Source of the DNA: Bacillota bacterium
Lineage (GTDB): Bacteria; Vulcanimicrobiota; JAJTBE01
Reading direction: 5' to 3'
Length of the DNA: 64,000 bases
Assembly: GCA_021287065.1 (NCBI GenBank)
Contig: JAJTBE010000125.1
Location: 26,609-90,608 of the forward strand
The position numbers and the translations under genes were made by a program. Position 1 is the first letter of the stretch. Every line of letters begins with the position of its first letter. This document shows, one piece after another, positions 49,240-58,079 of the stretch. The notes beneath the pieces are model-generated. The model was given only the letters and a program-made list of their open reading frames with translations. It did no database searches and had not been told where the DNA came from.

Positions 49240-51303
49240 ATGTCTTTTAAAAATATGCTGATTATAAATAAACCCCTCAAATCGCCGGGGTTTAAACACT
49301 ATTTCATACTTTCTTTCATCACTGCTTTTCTGTTCATAATTCAGGACGGCCTCTACCGCTCTGAGAGTCTTCTCTCCCACATGCGGCTTCACAATCTGCT
49401 TAACAACATTGTCATATTCATTGGTTTGGCTTTCTATTTTTTCATTGTGGTTGGAATTCTATTCTTTGCCCTTGATATGCTTTACATATTTATCAACAAT
49501 TTTATGGTAAGGTTGTCTCACAAAAGCAATGAAAACGAACAATATCAGGAACCTCTTGTTTATTGCAGATTATCAAATTTTCTGTATTTTGTAACCAATA
49601 TCTATATTTTTCTGATTTATCTCAAACTATTTTTAAATACAACCCTGATTTCCATGCGGTTTAATGACCCCATAAGTAAAAGTGTTCTTCTCACTTTTTC
49701 ATTTCTGATTGTGTTGATTGTGCTGTATTTCTTTTATTTCAGATTCCGACTCGAACATATTAGAATAGCTGCCCTGACGGAAAAATACTTTCCCTATGTT
49801 GCCCTGTTTGTGCTTGTTGCGTGGTTTGGTTCAATTCTCGTAAGCTCAGAATGGTCATTTACCCTTAAACAGCCTGCCAGCGCCAGAAGTGGAAAAAACA
49901 GGCCCCATATTCTGATTATTACTGCCGATGGTATGAAATACGGGAGTATGTCTGCTCCTGGCAATGAAAAGAATCTGACTCCCAATATTTCAAAATTTGC
50001 CAGCAAAGCTGATGTTTTTACGAAAAATCTTTCATATTCCAACGGAACCCCTGTGTGCCTGTCAACAATAGAACTGGGTACATTAAGCCCAAATGGACCT
50101 GTAACTGAATCTTTGAGTTATATCCTTGGTGAAAACGGTTATGATACGAGAATTTTTGCTTCCCAGTTTTCCGGTGTAAATGTCAGCTATTATACGGATC
50201 ATATAAGTCTGAACGAACCCTGCCATTACGATCAGCTTCTCAAGGAAGAGACGCTTACTTCTTTTTCCTCCTGGGTTCAGAAAGTTTATTCTGAGGATGA
50301 CAGATTTTATAACATCCTCAGCACTGTTGACCCGAGGGAAGTTGATTACACATGGAAAAATCCCGAAACAGAAAATCATCTTCATAGTATTGTTTATGCT
50401 ATGAAAAAGAGCCCCACTCCGGTTTTTGTCTGGCTTCACATGCTCGAAACACATATCCCATTTCACTATCCCGAGCGGTTTAACAAATACAATACAGGCC
50501 TCTATAAAGAACTTGATAAATATGACAACAGTATTCTCTATTTTGATTATCTGTTCAAAGAGCTTATGGAAGAGCTAAAAAAGGAAAAACTGGATGAAAA
50601 TACGCTCATAATTTTCAGCGCTGATCATGGAATCAGACAGATTCCACAGGAGGCATATCCTTCCTACACTTATACTGCACAGAGATTTGCGGATTCTGTT
50701 TATCATACGCCTCTGATTATCAAATTCCCCGGTCAGCAGAAAGGCAGAGTTTTTAACAATTTTACTTCATCTCTCGATCTGAGGCCCACGATTTTTGATT
50801 ATCTTGATATAACCGATGTATCTGAGGGGGAGGGTGAATCCCTTATGCCTCTTATCAGGGGAGATAAAAACACCACAGATATAAAAGCCTGCATCTCTCA
50901 GGTTTTTATAAATGAGCCTGAGAACAGGGATCCGGGAATAACAAACGCCTGTGAAGATGTGGTGAATGTTTACTGGAAAAAGTATCTGATTATGCTCCAT
51001 AAGCCTCTTTTGAGGAGTATTCCTCCGTGGAAACAGCTTTATGAGCAGGCACTGCAAAATAACAATGTTCCATTTCCCTGCCAGATATTTCCCCCTGCAG
51101 GCCTTGATAAAATTCAGACAGAGGACAGGGAGCCTGTTCCCTTTAAAGGATTTCAATGCATAGGTATATTTGATGTTTCCGGCGGATGGAAATCAAAAGT
51201 GAATCTGCTGTACGAAGACGAAGGGAAAAAAGTGCTTCAGGATATAAGCACAGCAAAGCTGGATGAACTTCTCAGAATTCCCGGATCAAGGAATATAAGA
51301 TAA
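49240..51303 (+). CDS. Membrane phosphotransferase of the EptA/LtaS (sulfatase-fold) type
   Basis: The 687-residue protein has five membrane segments in the first about 200 residues and then an external alkaline-phosphatase-superfamily domain. Visible are ITADGMKYG (metal ligand D230), LTPNISKFA, YSNGTPVCLST with T270 in the nucleophile place as in EptA (GTA) and LtaS, WLHMLETHIPF, and FSADHG (metal Asp-His). A formylglycine motif CxPSR is absent, so it should be a phosphoethanolamine or phosphoglycerol transferase, not a sulfatase. It is divergent from the glycan operon across 143 bases, which suggests that both act on the same envelope polymer or lipid. Confidence 0.83.
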   Translation: MSFKNMLIINKPLKSPGFKHYFILSFITAFLFIIQDGLYRSESLLSHMRLHNLLNNIVIFIGLAFYFFIVVGILFFALDMLYIFINNFMVRLSHKSNENEQYQEPLVYCRLSNFLYFVTNIYIFLIYLKLFLNTTLISMRFNDPISKSVLLTFSFLIVLIVLYFFYFRFRLEHIRIAALTEKYFPYVALFVLVAWFGSILVSSEWSFTLKQPASARSGKNRPHILIITADGMKYGSMSAPGNEKNLTPNISKFASKADVFTKNLSYSNGTPVCLSTIELGTLSPNGPVTESLSYILGENGYDTRIFASQFSGVNVSYYTDHISLNEPCHYDQLLKEETLTSFSSWVQKVYSEDDRFYNILSTVDPREVDYTWKNPETENHLHSIVYAMKKSPTPVFVWLHMLETHIPFHYPERFNKYNTGLYKELDKYDNSILYFDYLFKELMEELKKEKLDENTLIIFSADHGIRQIPQEAYPSYTYTAQRFADSVYHTPLIIKFPGQQKGRVFNNFTSSLDLRPTIFDYLDITDVSEGEGESLMPLIRGDKNTTDIKACISQVFINEPENRDPGITNACEDVVNVYWKKYLIMLHKPLLRSIPPWKQLYEQALQNNNVPFPCQIFPPAGLDKIQTEDREPVPFKGFQCIGIFDVSGGWKSKVNLLYEDEGKKVLQDISTAKLDELLRIPGSRNIR

Positions 51304-51307
51304 AGTT

Positions 51308-51868
51308 TTATGCCCGGTCTTCAAGGAAAGCTGTGTCTCTTGCTTTTGGTATGGAACGGAGTTTTCCGATAACGCTGTCATGTTCTTTCAGGCTGAATTC
51401 TTCTTCCTGTTCTGTAATGGGCTGGCCTTCTTTCATCTCTCCGCTTTCAAATTTCGAAAGTATTTCGGCCATTTCCAGTCTTCTGCGGGCTATGGAATTT
51501 CTGAGAAAACCAACAAGTTCGGCAGCTTTCATTGCCGATTCCCTGCTCTTCTTCAGTTTGTCTTTTTCAGGCTCTTCAAGATAAAGGTAAATTTGCTCCA
51601 AAGACTGTTTGTATAGTCCGAGAATGTCGAGCATTACCGTGTTGAAAGCTTTGCCTCCTTTGGGTGCAGGCTTTTTATACTCAGCTTCAAGAAAATCAAA
51701 ATCTTCTTCCAGAATCTCAAGGCTTCCGGTTATTTCGCTTTTTTGCGCCAAAACATCGTCGGATTCTTCCAGAAAATCGCACAGTTCGCAAATATAACCT
51801 GCGGTGTCCTGTGGTTCTTCCTCTTCATCAGACTCTTCAAAATCTTCTTCATAATCGTATTCGTTCAT
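51308..51868 (-). CDS. Acidic helical protein of unknown function
   Basis: The 186-residue protein opens with a very acidic segment (about residues 2-20) holding two cysteines soon after (CELC, 27-30), followed by long helices and a charged linker. No domain is recognised and no signal peptide or membrane segment is present. Its stop lies four bases from the stop of the convergent phosphotransferase gene, with no terminator between them. It is about 20 bases downstream of the small membrane protein gene and probably shares its transcript. Confidence 0.68.
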   Translation of the reverse strand: MNEYDYEEDFEESDEEEEPQDTAGYICELCDFLEESDDVLAQKSEITGSLEILEEDFDFLEAEYKKPAPKGGKAFNTVMLDILGLYKQSLEQIYLYLEEPEKDKLKKSRESAMKAAELVGFLRNSIARRRLEMAEILSKFESGEMKEGQPITEQEEEFSLKEHDSVIGKLRSIPKARDTAFLEDRA

Positions 51869-51888
51869 ATCCGCAGCTCCATCCGGTA

Positions 51889-52278
51889 TTACATGAAGTT
51901 AGAGTATATCTGCCAGAAATTAATGGCAAAAAGACAAAAGATTATTGTTGAAATAGTGGTTATAATCATAAGCTTGTTTATGTGCTCCGAGGGTTTAAGC
52001 CAAACTGCTTTTGCAATTACAAAATAATAAATAATAGCTATAAAAGCTGCGGTCAGGATTCCAAACCCGACGGTTTTCATCTGTGTTGAACCAAATATTC
52101 CTAAAACAGCCAATGTTGCTTTGTTAAGCAATGTGAGATTCAGTTTTGATGATGCCAGAAAATTGCCAAGCCTGACTGGATCAACCATTAAAATCATAAC
52201 CGTGGCAAGATATTCAAATGTAAGGATTACAAATTGGCAGAGTATTGCAAAACTGTAAGCCAGTTTATTTAATTTCAT
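51889..52278 (-). CDS. Small membrane protein of unknown function
   Basis: The 129-residue protein has three to four hydrophobic segments (about 10-32, 55-62, 70-90 and 103-122) and short loops, with no motif that I recognise. It is preceded by GGAGG. It is divergent from the spermidine-synthase-like gene and upstream of the acidic protein gene. Confidence 0.68.
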   Translation of the reverse strand: MKLNKLAYSFAILCQFVILTFEYLATVMILMVDPVRLGNFLASSKLNLTLLNKATLAVLGIFGSTQMKTVGFGILTAAFIAIIYYFVIAKAVWLKPSEHINKLMIITTISTIIFCLFAINFWQIYSNFM

Positions 52279-52372
52279 AAGTCCTCCGTGGTATTCGGGT
52301 ATTTCAATAAAAACCTCTCTGTTCCCTTTTGAAAATAAAGGAAAGTGAATTGAACTGACGGAAAATTACCGT

Positions 52373-54655
52373 ATGAAAAACAAAAAAGCAGCTTATCTGT
52401 TATTTTTCTTTCTGCTCGGCGCAGGTTCCACCATCGCTCAATCGGTGATTTTCCGTGAGTTTCTCGTAATATTTTATGGCAATGAGCTTGTGGTGGGGTT
52501 TGTTCTTTTTTTCTGGCTTTTTTCAATTACTGCCGGCGCTCTTTTGTTTTCTCCTTTGTCAAAAAAAATAAAGAATCCCGACAGACTGTTCATAAATCTT
52601 GTTTTTATTTTTTCACTGCTTCCGTATATACTGATCCCTTTCATCAGGGAAAGCAGAAATTTTACCGCAACACCATTCGGCCAGTTTGTTCCCTTTTCCG
52701 GTATGATCTGGGTTTCTCTCGCAGCCATCTTTCCTGCGGGTTTTCTGATTGGTTTTACTTTCCCTCTGGGTTGCAGGGTGTTAAATAACCAGTCGGCTGT
52801 TACAAAAATATATATTGCGGAATCCATCGGGTCCCTCGCCGGAGGTGTGGTTTTCAGCTTTATCTTTGTCAGGTTGTTCCCTGTTGTTCTTATTGCTGCA
52901 TTTCTTAATCTGGGGTTTGTTTTGTGCCTTATGGTATTTAATATGGTAAACAGAAGCAGGTTAAGAAAAAGAGGGGTTTTTGCCTTTTTTATCGCTGTAA
53001 TTATTACTGTTCTGCTTTTTGCGTTTTCAGGAAGGGTTGATTTATATTCGAAACAGGCGAGGTGGAAGAGTCTGGCGGAAAACCTTCCCCTGCTGGCATC
53101 TGCGGATTCCCCGTATCAGAATATTTCCCTCACAAAACAAATGGATCTTTATTCCATATATTTTAACGGAGTATATGGCTTCTCTTTTCCTGATGAATAT
53201 GACGAGCCGGTTTTTGCCAATCTCGTTATGACACAGCATCCGAAGCCTGAAAATGTTCTTGTTATTGGTGATACAACTCCGGGTTTTATCCGGGAATGCC
53301 TTAAACATAAACCGGAATCCATTGATGTGGTTTATCTTGATCCGGAATTGTACAAAATCATTTATCCAGTGCTTTCGGAAGAAGATAAAAAGATTTTCTC
53401 CGGTAAAAATGTGAAATTTATTGTATCTGACGGAAGAACCTATGTGAAAAACTGCGGAAAAAAATATGATCTGATTTTTATTAACCTTCCGGATCCATCA
53501 ACCGCACAGTTAAACAGATATTATACCCTTGAATTTTTCAGGGAATTATCAGCCATTGCATCAAAAGGCGGGGTTATGGGTTTGAAAATCACATCGTCTG
53601 AAAACTATGCCGGTTCAATAATGCTTGACTACAACAGGGTTATTCTGAATACGATTCGTCAGGTCTTTCCCGAAATCGCAGTCAGTTCAGGCGAAAGGGT
53701 TTTTATATTTGCATCAGCACAAAAAAAACAGGTTACGGATGATTTCAGGGTTCTCTTTGACAGATATAATAAGCGGCATATTGAAGAATCAGCTTTTTCT
53801 CCCTATATTTTTGAAACCATCTATGAACCTGACAGGGTCAAACAGAACGAAAAAAATCTGAGGGATGTAAATGACAGCAGACTGAACACCGATCTTTTTC
53901 CTACAGCGTACCTTTATAATCTTAAACTTTGGGACAAATATTCAGGATCAAAGCTCGAAAAAGTATTCGGCTTTTCAGGTTCCCTCAGAGCTATAAATAT
54001 CTTTTTTGGTATAATGATAATTTTGATTCCATCAGCCCTCCTGGTGTTTCTGAAAAAACAAAACGGAAGCCCCCGCAGTTTCTGTCCTCTTTATTCCACA
54101 TTCACAACCGGATTTTGCGCTATGGGTTTGTCCGTTCTTCTCATTTATGCTTACCAGAATATTTACGGATATCTCTTCGAACGCATCGGATTCCTGTTCG
54201 CCCTGTTTATGCTTGGTCTGGGAGCCGGAGGCTTTATAGTTCATTTCCTTGGGGAAAGAAATAAAGCAGGTACAAAATCATTTGTTTTTATCCAGTTTCT
54301 CATAGCTCTGCTGTGTTTAAGCCTGCCGGTTTTAATCTCATTTCTTGGGGGGCTGGATGAAAAATACTCGTTTTTGTTTTTCATGCTGGTTATAGTTTCA
54401 GGTATTCTTACAGGTCAGATATTCCCCCTTTCGGCAATTCTTCTTCAGAAAAAGGGAATTACTACGGAAAAATCCGCTTCTCTGGTTGATGGTGCGGATC
54501 ATCTCGGAGGCTGTCTTGCAGCGCTGCTTGTGGGAACTTTTCTTACTCCGTTTATGGGGATTCCTGAAGTGGCAAGACTTCTCGGATTTATTGAAATTTC
54601 GGCTCTTGTTCTGTGGGGAATTCAAATCCTTGTGGTCAGATTCCGGCATAAATAA
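52373..54655 (+). CDS. Membrane-embedded spermidine synthase-like protein, catalytically degenerate
   Basis: The 760-residue protein has a methyltransferase-like spermidine synthase domain (about 235-450) between two polytopic membrane regions, an architecture seen in many uncharacterised bacterial proteins. The domain keeps SPYQNISL and YLDPEL, but the glycine-rich loop reads VIGDTTPGF instead of GGGDG, and the catalytic DxSDP segment reads NLPDP, with Asn in place of Asp. Aminopropyl transfer is therefore unlikely. It may bind an aminopropyl- or SAM-like ligand and move or sense it. The downstream terminator at 54653-54688 belongs to the opposite strand and overlaps its stop. Confidence 0.8.
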   Translation: MKNKKAAYLLFFFLLGAGSTIAQSVIFREFLVIFYGNELVVGFVLFFWLFSITAGALLFSPLSKKIKNPDRLFINLVFIFSLLPYILIPFIRESRNFTATPFGQFVPFSGMIWVSLAAIFPAGFLIGFTFPLGCRVLNNQSAVTKIYIAESIGSLAGGVVFSFIFVRLFPVVLIAAFLNLGFVLCLMVFNMVNRSRLRKRGVFAFFIAVIITVLLFAFSGRVDLYSKQARWKSLAENLPLLASADSPYQNISLTKQMDLYSIYFNGVYGFSFPDEYDEPVFANLVMTQHPKPENVLVIGDTTPGFIRECLKHKPESIDVVYLDPELYKIIYPVLSEEDKKIFSGKNVKFIVSDGRTYVKNCGKKYDLIFINLPDPSTAQLNRYYTLEFFRELSAIASKGGVMGLKITSSENYAGSIMLDYNRVILNTIRQVFPEIAVSSGERVFIFASAQKKQVTDDFRVLFDRYNKRHIEESAFSPYIFETIYEPDRVKQNEKNLRDVNDSRLNTDLFPTAYLYNLKLWDKYSGSKLEKVFGFSGSLRAINIFFGIMIILIPSALLVFLKKQNGSPRSFCPLYSTFTTGFCAMGLSVLLIYAYQNIYGYLFERIGFLFALFMLGLGAGGFIVHFLGERNKAGTKSFVFIQFLIALLCLSLPVLISFLGGLDEKYSFLFFMLVIVSGILTGQIFPLSAILLQKKGITTEKSASLVDGADHLGGCLAALLVGTFLTPFMGIPEVARLLGFIEISALVLWGIQILVVRFRHK

Positions 54656-54688
54656 AAAAAGCTGCCCGGTTATTATTCCCGGACAGCC
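54653..54688 (-). terminator. Terminator of the pseudopilin-tailed lipoprotein gene
   Basis: On the minus strand GCTGTCCGG pairs with CCGGGCAGC (one G-T wobble) and is followed by TTTTTTT. It is 22 bases past the stop of the 54711 gene and overlaps the end of the convergent gene. Confidence 0.82.
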
Positions 54689-54710
54689 CCGGAGATGTAG
54701 TTTATCTCAG

Positions 54711-56042
54711 TTAATTGATACCTGAATTGAATACGAGATCGCCGTTTGTGTTGATACTGTCAATGGCCGGTACGCTTCCGTCATCTTTCATATCTGTTCC
54801 GATGCTGTAGAGGACGAAGCTGTTGTTTTTCAGTGAGTAGCTCAGTCCTTTTCCTGTAAAGGGATCCACCGGCACTGTGTTCAGATACGAAGGAGTGAGT
54901 TTTTCCAGATTTGCAGGGTATCCTGAATTATCCATTTTGTAAACCTGAAGGGCTGCCATCGCAAGAACTCCCTGATATCTTGCCGTTGAAAGGGTATACT
55001 GCTTATAAGCTTTTGATGTATTGGGTATAAAGAAGTTTTCAGGAGAATTGTCGTTTGTTACAACAAGGGTTTCAAGGTTGGCAACAGCCTGGGGATACTC
55101 AGCCTGAAGGTATTCTGTTATGTCGCAGTACCATTTTTCATATCTTGTCAGACATTTTTCCCTTACTTCAGGATCGCTGTACATTTTGAGTTCGGCCATA
55201 TCCTGAAACTTGCTGTCTTTAATCAAATCCATTGTTATTTCAACAAAGAGGAGTTCACAATCCATCAGATCCTGAAACGCTACTCTTTCAGAGTTGATTT
55301 TTGTAACTTCCTGAAGAATATAGCGGCAGGTTTCTTTTGAAATACCAGGTTCACGGAGAAGTTCGTTCAGTGCGGGAAGCGCTTTTTTCTCAAGAGCTAC
55401 GCCTATCATTCCGAATATCAGGGTTCCGTTTTTTGCCACTCCCTGGCTCAGGCGGAGAGCTTCAATATATCTCTGTGCTGCCTGAGGGTAATTGCCGTTG
55501 TATCTTTCATAATTGCCTGCCACCACCAGCAGACTCGTAAGGCTTCTCAGTTTTAAGAAGTTGGGAACTCTTGCTGCAGAGCCTTCATCATAGTTAATGG
55601 GAATCTGAAAACCGGGTTTGCCGAATCCTTTGTCAACCATTGCAAATGCTTTTTCGTTCTGGTCTGCCAGCTTTTTAACCAGCTCAAGATTTTTTTCGCT
55701 TACTTTTTCATCAGCAAGGTTCACTATGTTTGCGCATCCGTCAAGGTTAATGCTCAATGATGCTTCTTCGTAGTTGTACCAGCCGTTTTCTTCCTGGGGC
55801 TTTGCCATAGCTTCGTCTATTTTTTTGCGAATTTCTGCTTTTTTTGCTTCAATGTCTATTTTTTCCCTGCTTTTCATTACAACTTTGGTTTTGTTCTGGG
55901 TATCTTTCAGAACTTTTTCCTTAACGCCCGATGATGATTCCTGATTTGCGCAAGAGCACATAAAGAGAAAAAGGGATACAATAGCTATTACTATTGTGGT
56001 GATGTATTTTTGACCCTTAGGTCTTACGGGTGAGTTTTTCAT
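54711..56042 (-). CDS. Lipoprotein with pseudopilin-like C-terminus
   Basis: The 443-residue protein has a hydrophobic N-terminus ending in LFMCSCAN, so lipidation at Cys29 or Cys31 is likely. A charged helical linker (35-85) is followed by a TPR-like helical middle (about 90-330; YNGNYPQAAQRYIEALRLS). The last about 90 residues resemble the C-terminal part of type II secretion pseudopilins (GYPANLEKLTPSYLN, VPVDPFTGKGLSY, GTDMKDDG), detached from the usual N-terminal prepilin helix. The GspG-like segment normally binds calcium. Function is unknown; it may sit at the surface or in the periplasm. The start has AGGAGG upstream. Confidence 0.72.
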   Translation of the reverse strand: MKNSPVRPKGQKYITTIVIAIVSLFLFMCSCANQESSSGVKEKVLKDTQNKTKVVMKSREKIDIEAKKAEIRKKIDEAMAKPQEENGWYNYEEASLSINLDGCANIVNLADEKVSEKNLELVKKLADQNEKAFAMVDKGFGKPGFQIPINYDEGSAARVPNFLKLRSLTSLLVVAGNYERYNGNYPQAAQRYIEALRLSQGVAKNGTLIFGMIGVALEKKALPALNELLREPGISKETCRYILQEVTKINSERVAFQDLMDCELLFVEITMDLIKDSKFQDMAELKMYSDPEVREKCLTRYEKWYCDITEYLQAEYPQAVANLETLVVTNDNSPENFFIPNTSKAYKQYTLSTARYQGVLAMAALQVYKMDNSGYPANLEKLTPSYLNTVPVDPFTGKGLSYSLKNNSFVLYSIGTDMKDDGSVPAIDSINTNGDLVFNSGIN

Positions 56043-56143
56043 TTTTTATTCCTCCTGTTTTTACTTACAGGGTATTTAACAGGCAGGTAGAAAAAATGTT
56101 CAGAAATTTCTAAAAAAAATTCTAACTGATTTCGGAGTGCAAC

Positions 56144-57499
56144 ATGCAGGCTGTTATACTTGATGGAGGAACCGCATCAAGGCTGTTTCCCTTTAATGAA
56201 TACAGAACCAAGGGAATGATTCCGGTGGGAGGAAAACCTCTGCTGAAGGTTCTTCTCGAAAACCTTGAAGAAGCAGGCATTAAAGAAGCTCTGATTGTGG
56301 TGCCGGGCGATAACAGAGGCGCAGGCGTCAGAAATTATTTTAAGGATTATGACAGAATCAAAGTTGAATTCATTGTTCAGCAAAATCCCGGAGGAACTGC
56401 AGAGGCGCTGAATCTCTGCAGTGAAAAAATCTCTGATGATTTTCTGCTTTTATACGGCGGAATTCTTGTTTTTCCTGATTCTTTGGAACAAATGGCGCAA
56501 TCTCCGGCTCCATCCATAGCCCTTTTAAGGGAAAGGGTGGGAAGACGGATCGGCGCAAAAATGGACGGAGATATCATAAAATCCTTCGCACTTCATCCCA
56601 GATGGGAAGGCGAAGTCGCCGCTGATTATCCACTTGCCGGTTTATTCCACCTGAGCCTTGATATACTGAAAAGACTTGATTTCAATCCCGGTGTTTTTGA
56701 CAGAACACCTCCGGGAATTCCTCCCCTTGAAGAGTTTGAGCTTTCGGCCACACTTCAGGGAATGGCGGAAGATATGGAAGTAAAAGGCGTATTTCTGCCC
56801 TCGGTGTGTATAGAACTGGATAATCCTGTAAATATCCTCGATGCAAGGGATGCCTATATGTCATGGCTTGTCAGGAAGGAACAGGAACCTGATATACACC
56901 CTTCAGCAGTAATAGAAACCCAATACAGAGGGGATTTAAGAAGGATAGGGGAAGGCTCCGTTATAGAAGAAGGCGTCAGGGTCAACGGAATGCTTTCCAT
57001 CGGTAAAAATTCAAAAATACTTCAGGGTACTTATCTCCTGGGTCCCTGTATAATAGGCGACAACTGCGTTATAGGTCCCTATGCCTATGTATATAATGCT
57101 GACATAGGGGACGGAGTCCATCTTGGGCATTGTACCGAATTTACGGGAGTAGCCATGGAAGGGGCTTACTGCACCCATTATTCATATGTTTCAGGGGTTT
57201 TGGGCAGAAAATGCAATCTTGGAGCTGCAACAGTATGCGGCACTTTAAGACATGATGACAGACCCGTTCCTGTATATGTTGACGGCAACAGAGTTGAAAC
57301 TTCAAGAAGGGGTATGGGGGCATTTTTTGGAGATTATTGCAGAACCGGAGTAAATACTGTAGTATTACCGGGGAGGATGATTGGCCCGAGAAGTGTTGTT
57401 GATGCAGGAATAGTGGTGGAAAAGAATGTTCCTGCGGATAAATACCTGAAACTCAAACAATCATCGGAGCTTATCGACTGGAAATTCCCTATGGTCTGA
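56144..57499 (+). CDS. GlmU-like nucleotidyltransferase/left-handed beta-helix protein, degenerate catalytic site
   Basis: The 451-residue protein has an N-terminal nucleotidyltransferase domain (1 to about 245) and a C-terminal hexapeptide beta-helix (about 250-440; GVRVNG, GPCIIGDNCVIGPYAYV). The order is that of GlmU and related sugar-nucleotide enzymes. The signature loop reads LDGGTASRLFPFNEYRTKGM rather than LAAGxGTRLxPLT, and the metal-binding GD becomes GG (105-106, LLLYGGIL), so catalysis by this domain is doubtful. It may be an acyltransferase or a regulatory relative. It heads a run of same-strand genes, 35 bases ahead of the CAP protein gene. Confidence 0.8.
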   Translation: MQAVILDGGTASRLFPFNEYRTKGMIPVGGKPLLKVLLENLEEAGIKEALIVVPGDNRGAGVRNYFKDYDRIKVEFIVQQNPGGTAEALNLCSEKISDDFLLLYGGILVFPDSLEQMAQSPAPSIALLRERVGRRIGAKMDGDIIKSFALHPRWEGEVAADYPLAGLFHLSLDILKRLDFNPGVFDRTPPGIPPLEEFELSATLQGMAEDMEVKGVFLPSVCIELDNPVNILDARDAYMSWLVRKEQEPDIHPSAVIETQYRGDLRRIGEGSVIEEGVRVNGMLSIGKNSKILQGTYLLGPCIIGDNCVIGPYAYVYNADIGDGVHLGHCTEFTGVAMEGAYCTHYSYVSGVLGRKCNLGAATVCGTLRHDDRPVPVYVDGNRVETSRRGMGAFFGDYCRTGVNTVVLPGRMIGPRSVVDAGIVVEKNVPADKYLKLKQSSELIDWKFPMV

Positions 57500-57534
57500 T
57501 CTCCGGTCATTAAATTTTATAAGAGGATATTCGG

Positions 57535-58065
57535 ATGAAAAAATTATTCAGGCTTATGCCTAAAGCGGAACAGATTACAACCTTTCTGTTTGTTTCATTG
57601 TTCCTTACCTGTATTATGCTGGCATTCAGTTCTACTGTACTGGCTGTTCCGGGAGAAGATTTATCGCAAATGGAAGACAGAACACTCAAACTTATCAATG
57701 AAGCAAGAGCTGAAAAGGGGCTTAAACCTCTTATAAAGGAAAAAGCTGCATGGAGTGCTGCCAGAGATCACAGCGCAGATATGGCAAACAGAGATTATTT
57801 CAGCCACAGTTCACCCGAAGGCAAAGGCGTGCTGGATAGAATCAAAAATTACGGTTTCAGTCTTGTTGGAAGATGTCTCGGCGAGAATATCGCAATGAAC
57901 TACAACACAGCGGATCCGGTGGAAACAGCGGTAAAAGGCTGGCTTAAAAGCCCCGGACATTATAAAAATATAATGGATTCGAAGTTTATCTATACAGGCA
58001 TCGGCATTGTAAAAGCTGAAAACGGCAAGTATTATTTCACTCAGGTTTTCTGGGGCAATTATTAA
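57535..58065 (+). CDS. Secreted CAP-domain protein
   Basis: The 176-residue protein has a signal or membrane anchor (about 16-37, ending in STVLAVPG) and then the CAP/SCP domain at about 45-175, as in the bacterial YkwD type: INEARAEKGLKPL, ARDHSADMANRDYFSHSSP, GENIAM, WLKSPGHYKNIMDSKF and the terminal YYFTQVFWG. These proteins are found outside the cell or in the envelope; biochemical activity is mostly unknown. It precedes a radical SAM gene by 14 bases, so the two are probably co-transcribed. Confidence 0.88.
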   Translation: MKKLFRLMPKAEQITTFLFVSLFLTCIMLAFSSTVLAVPGEDLSQMEDRTLKLINEARAEKGLKPLIKEKAAWSAARDHSADMANRDYFSHSSPEGKGVLDRIKNYGFSLVGRCLGENIAMNYNTADPVETAVKGWLKSPGHYKNIMDSKFIYTGIGIVKAENGKYYFTQVFWGNY

Positions 58066-58079
58066 TTGGAGGCGGAACA

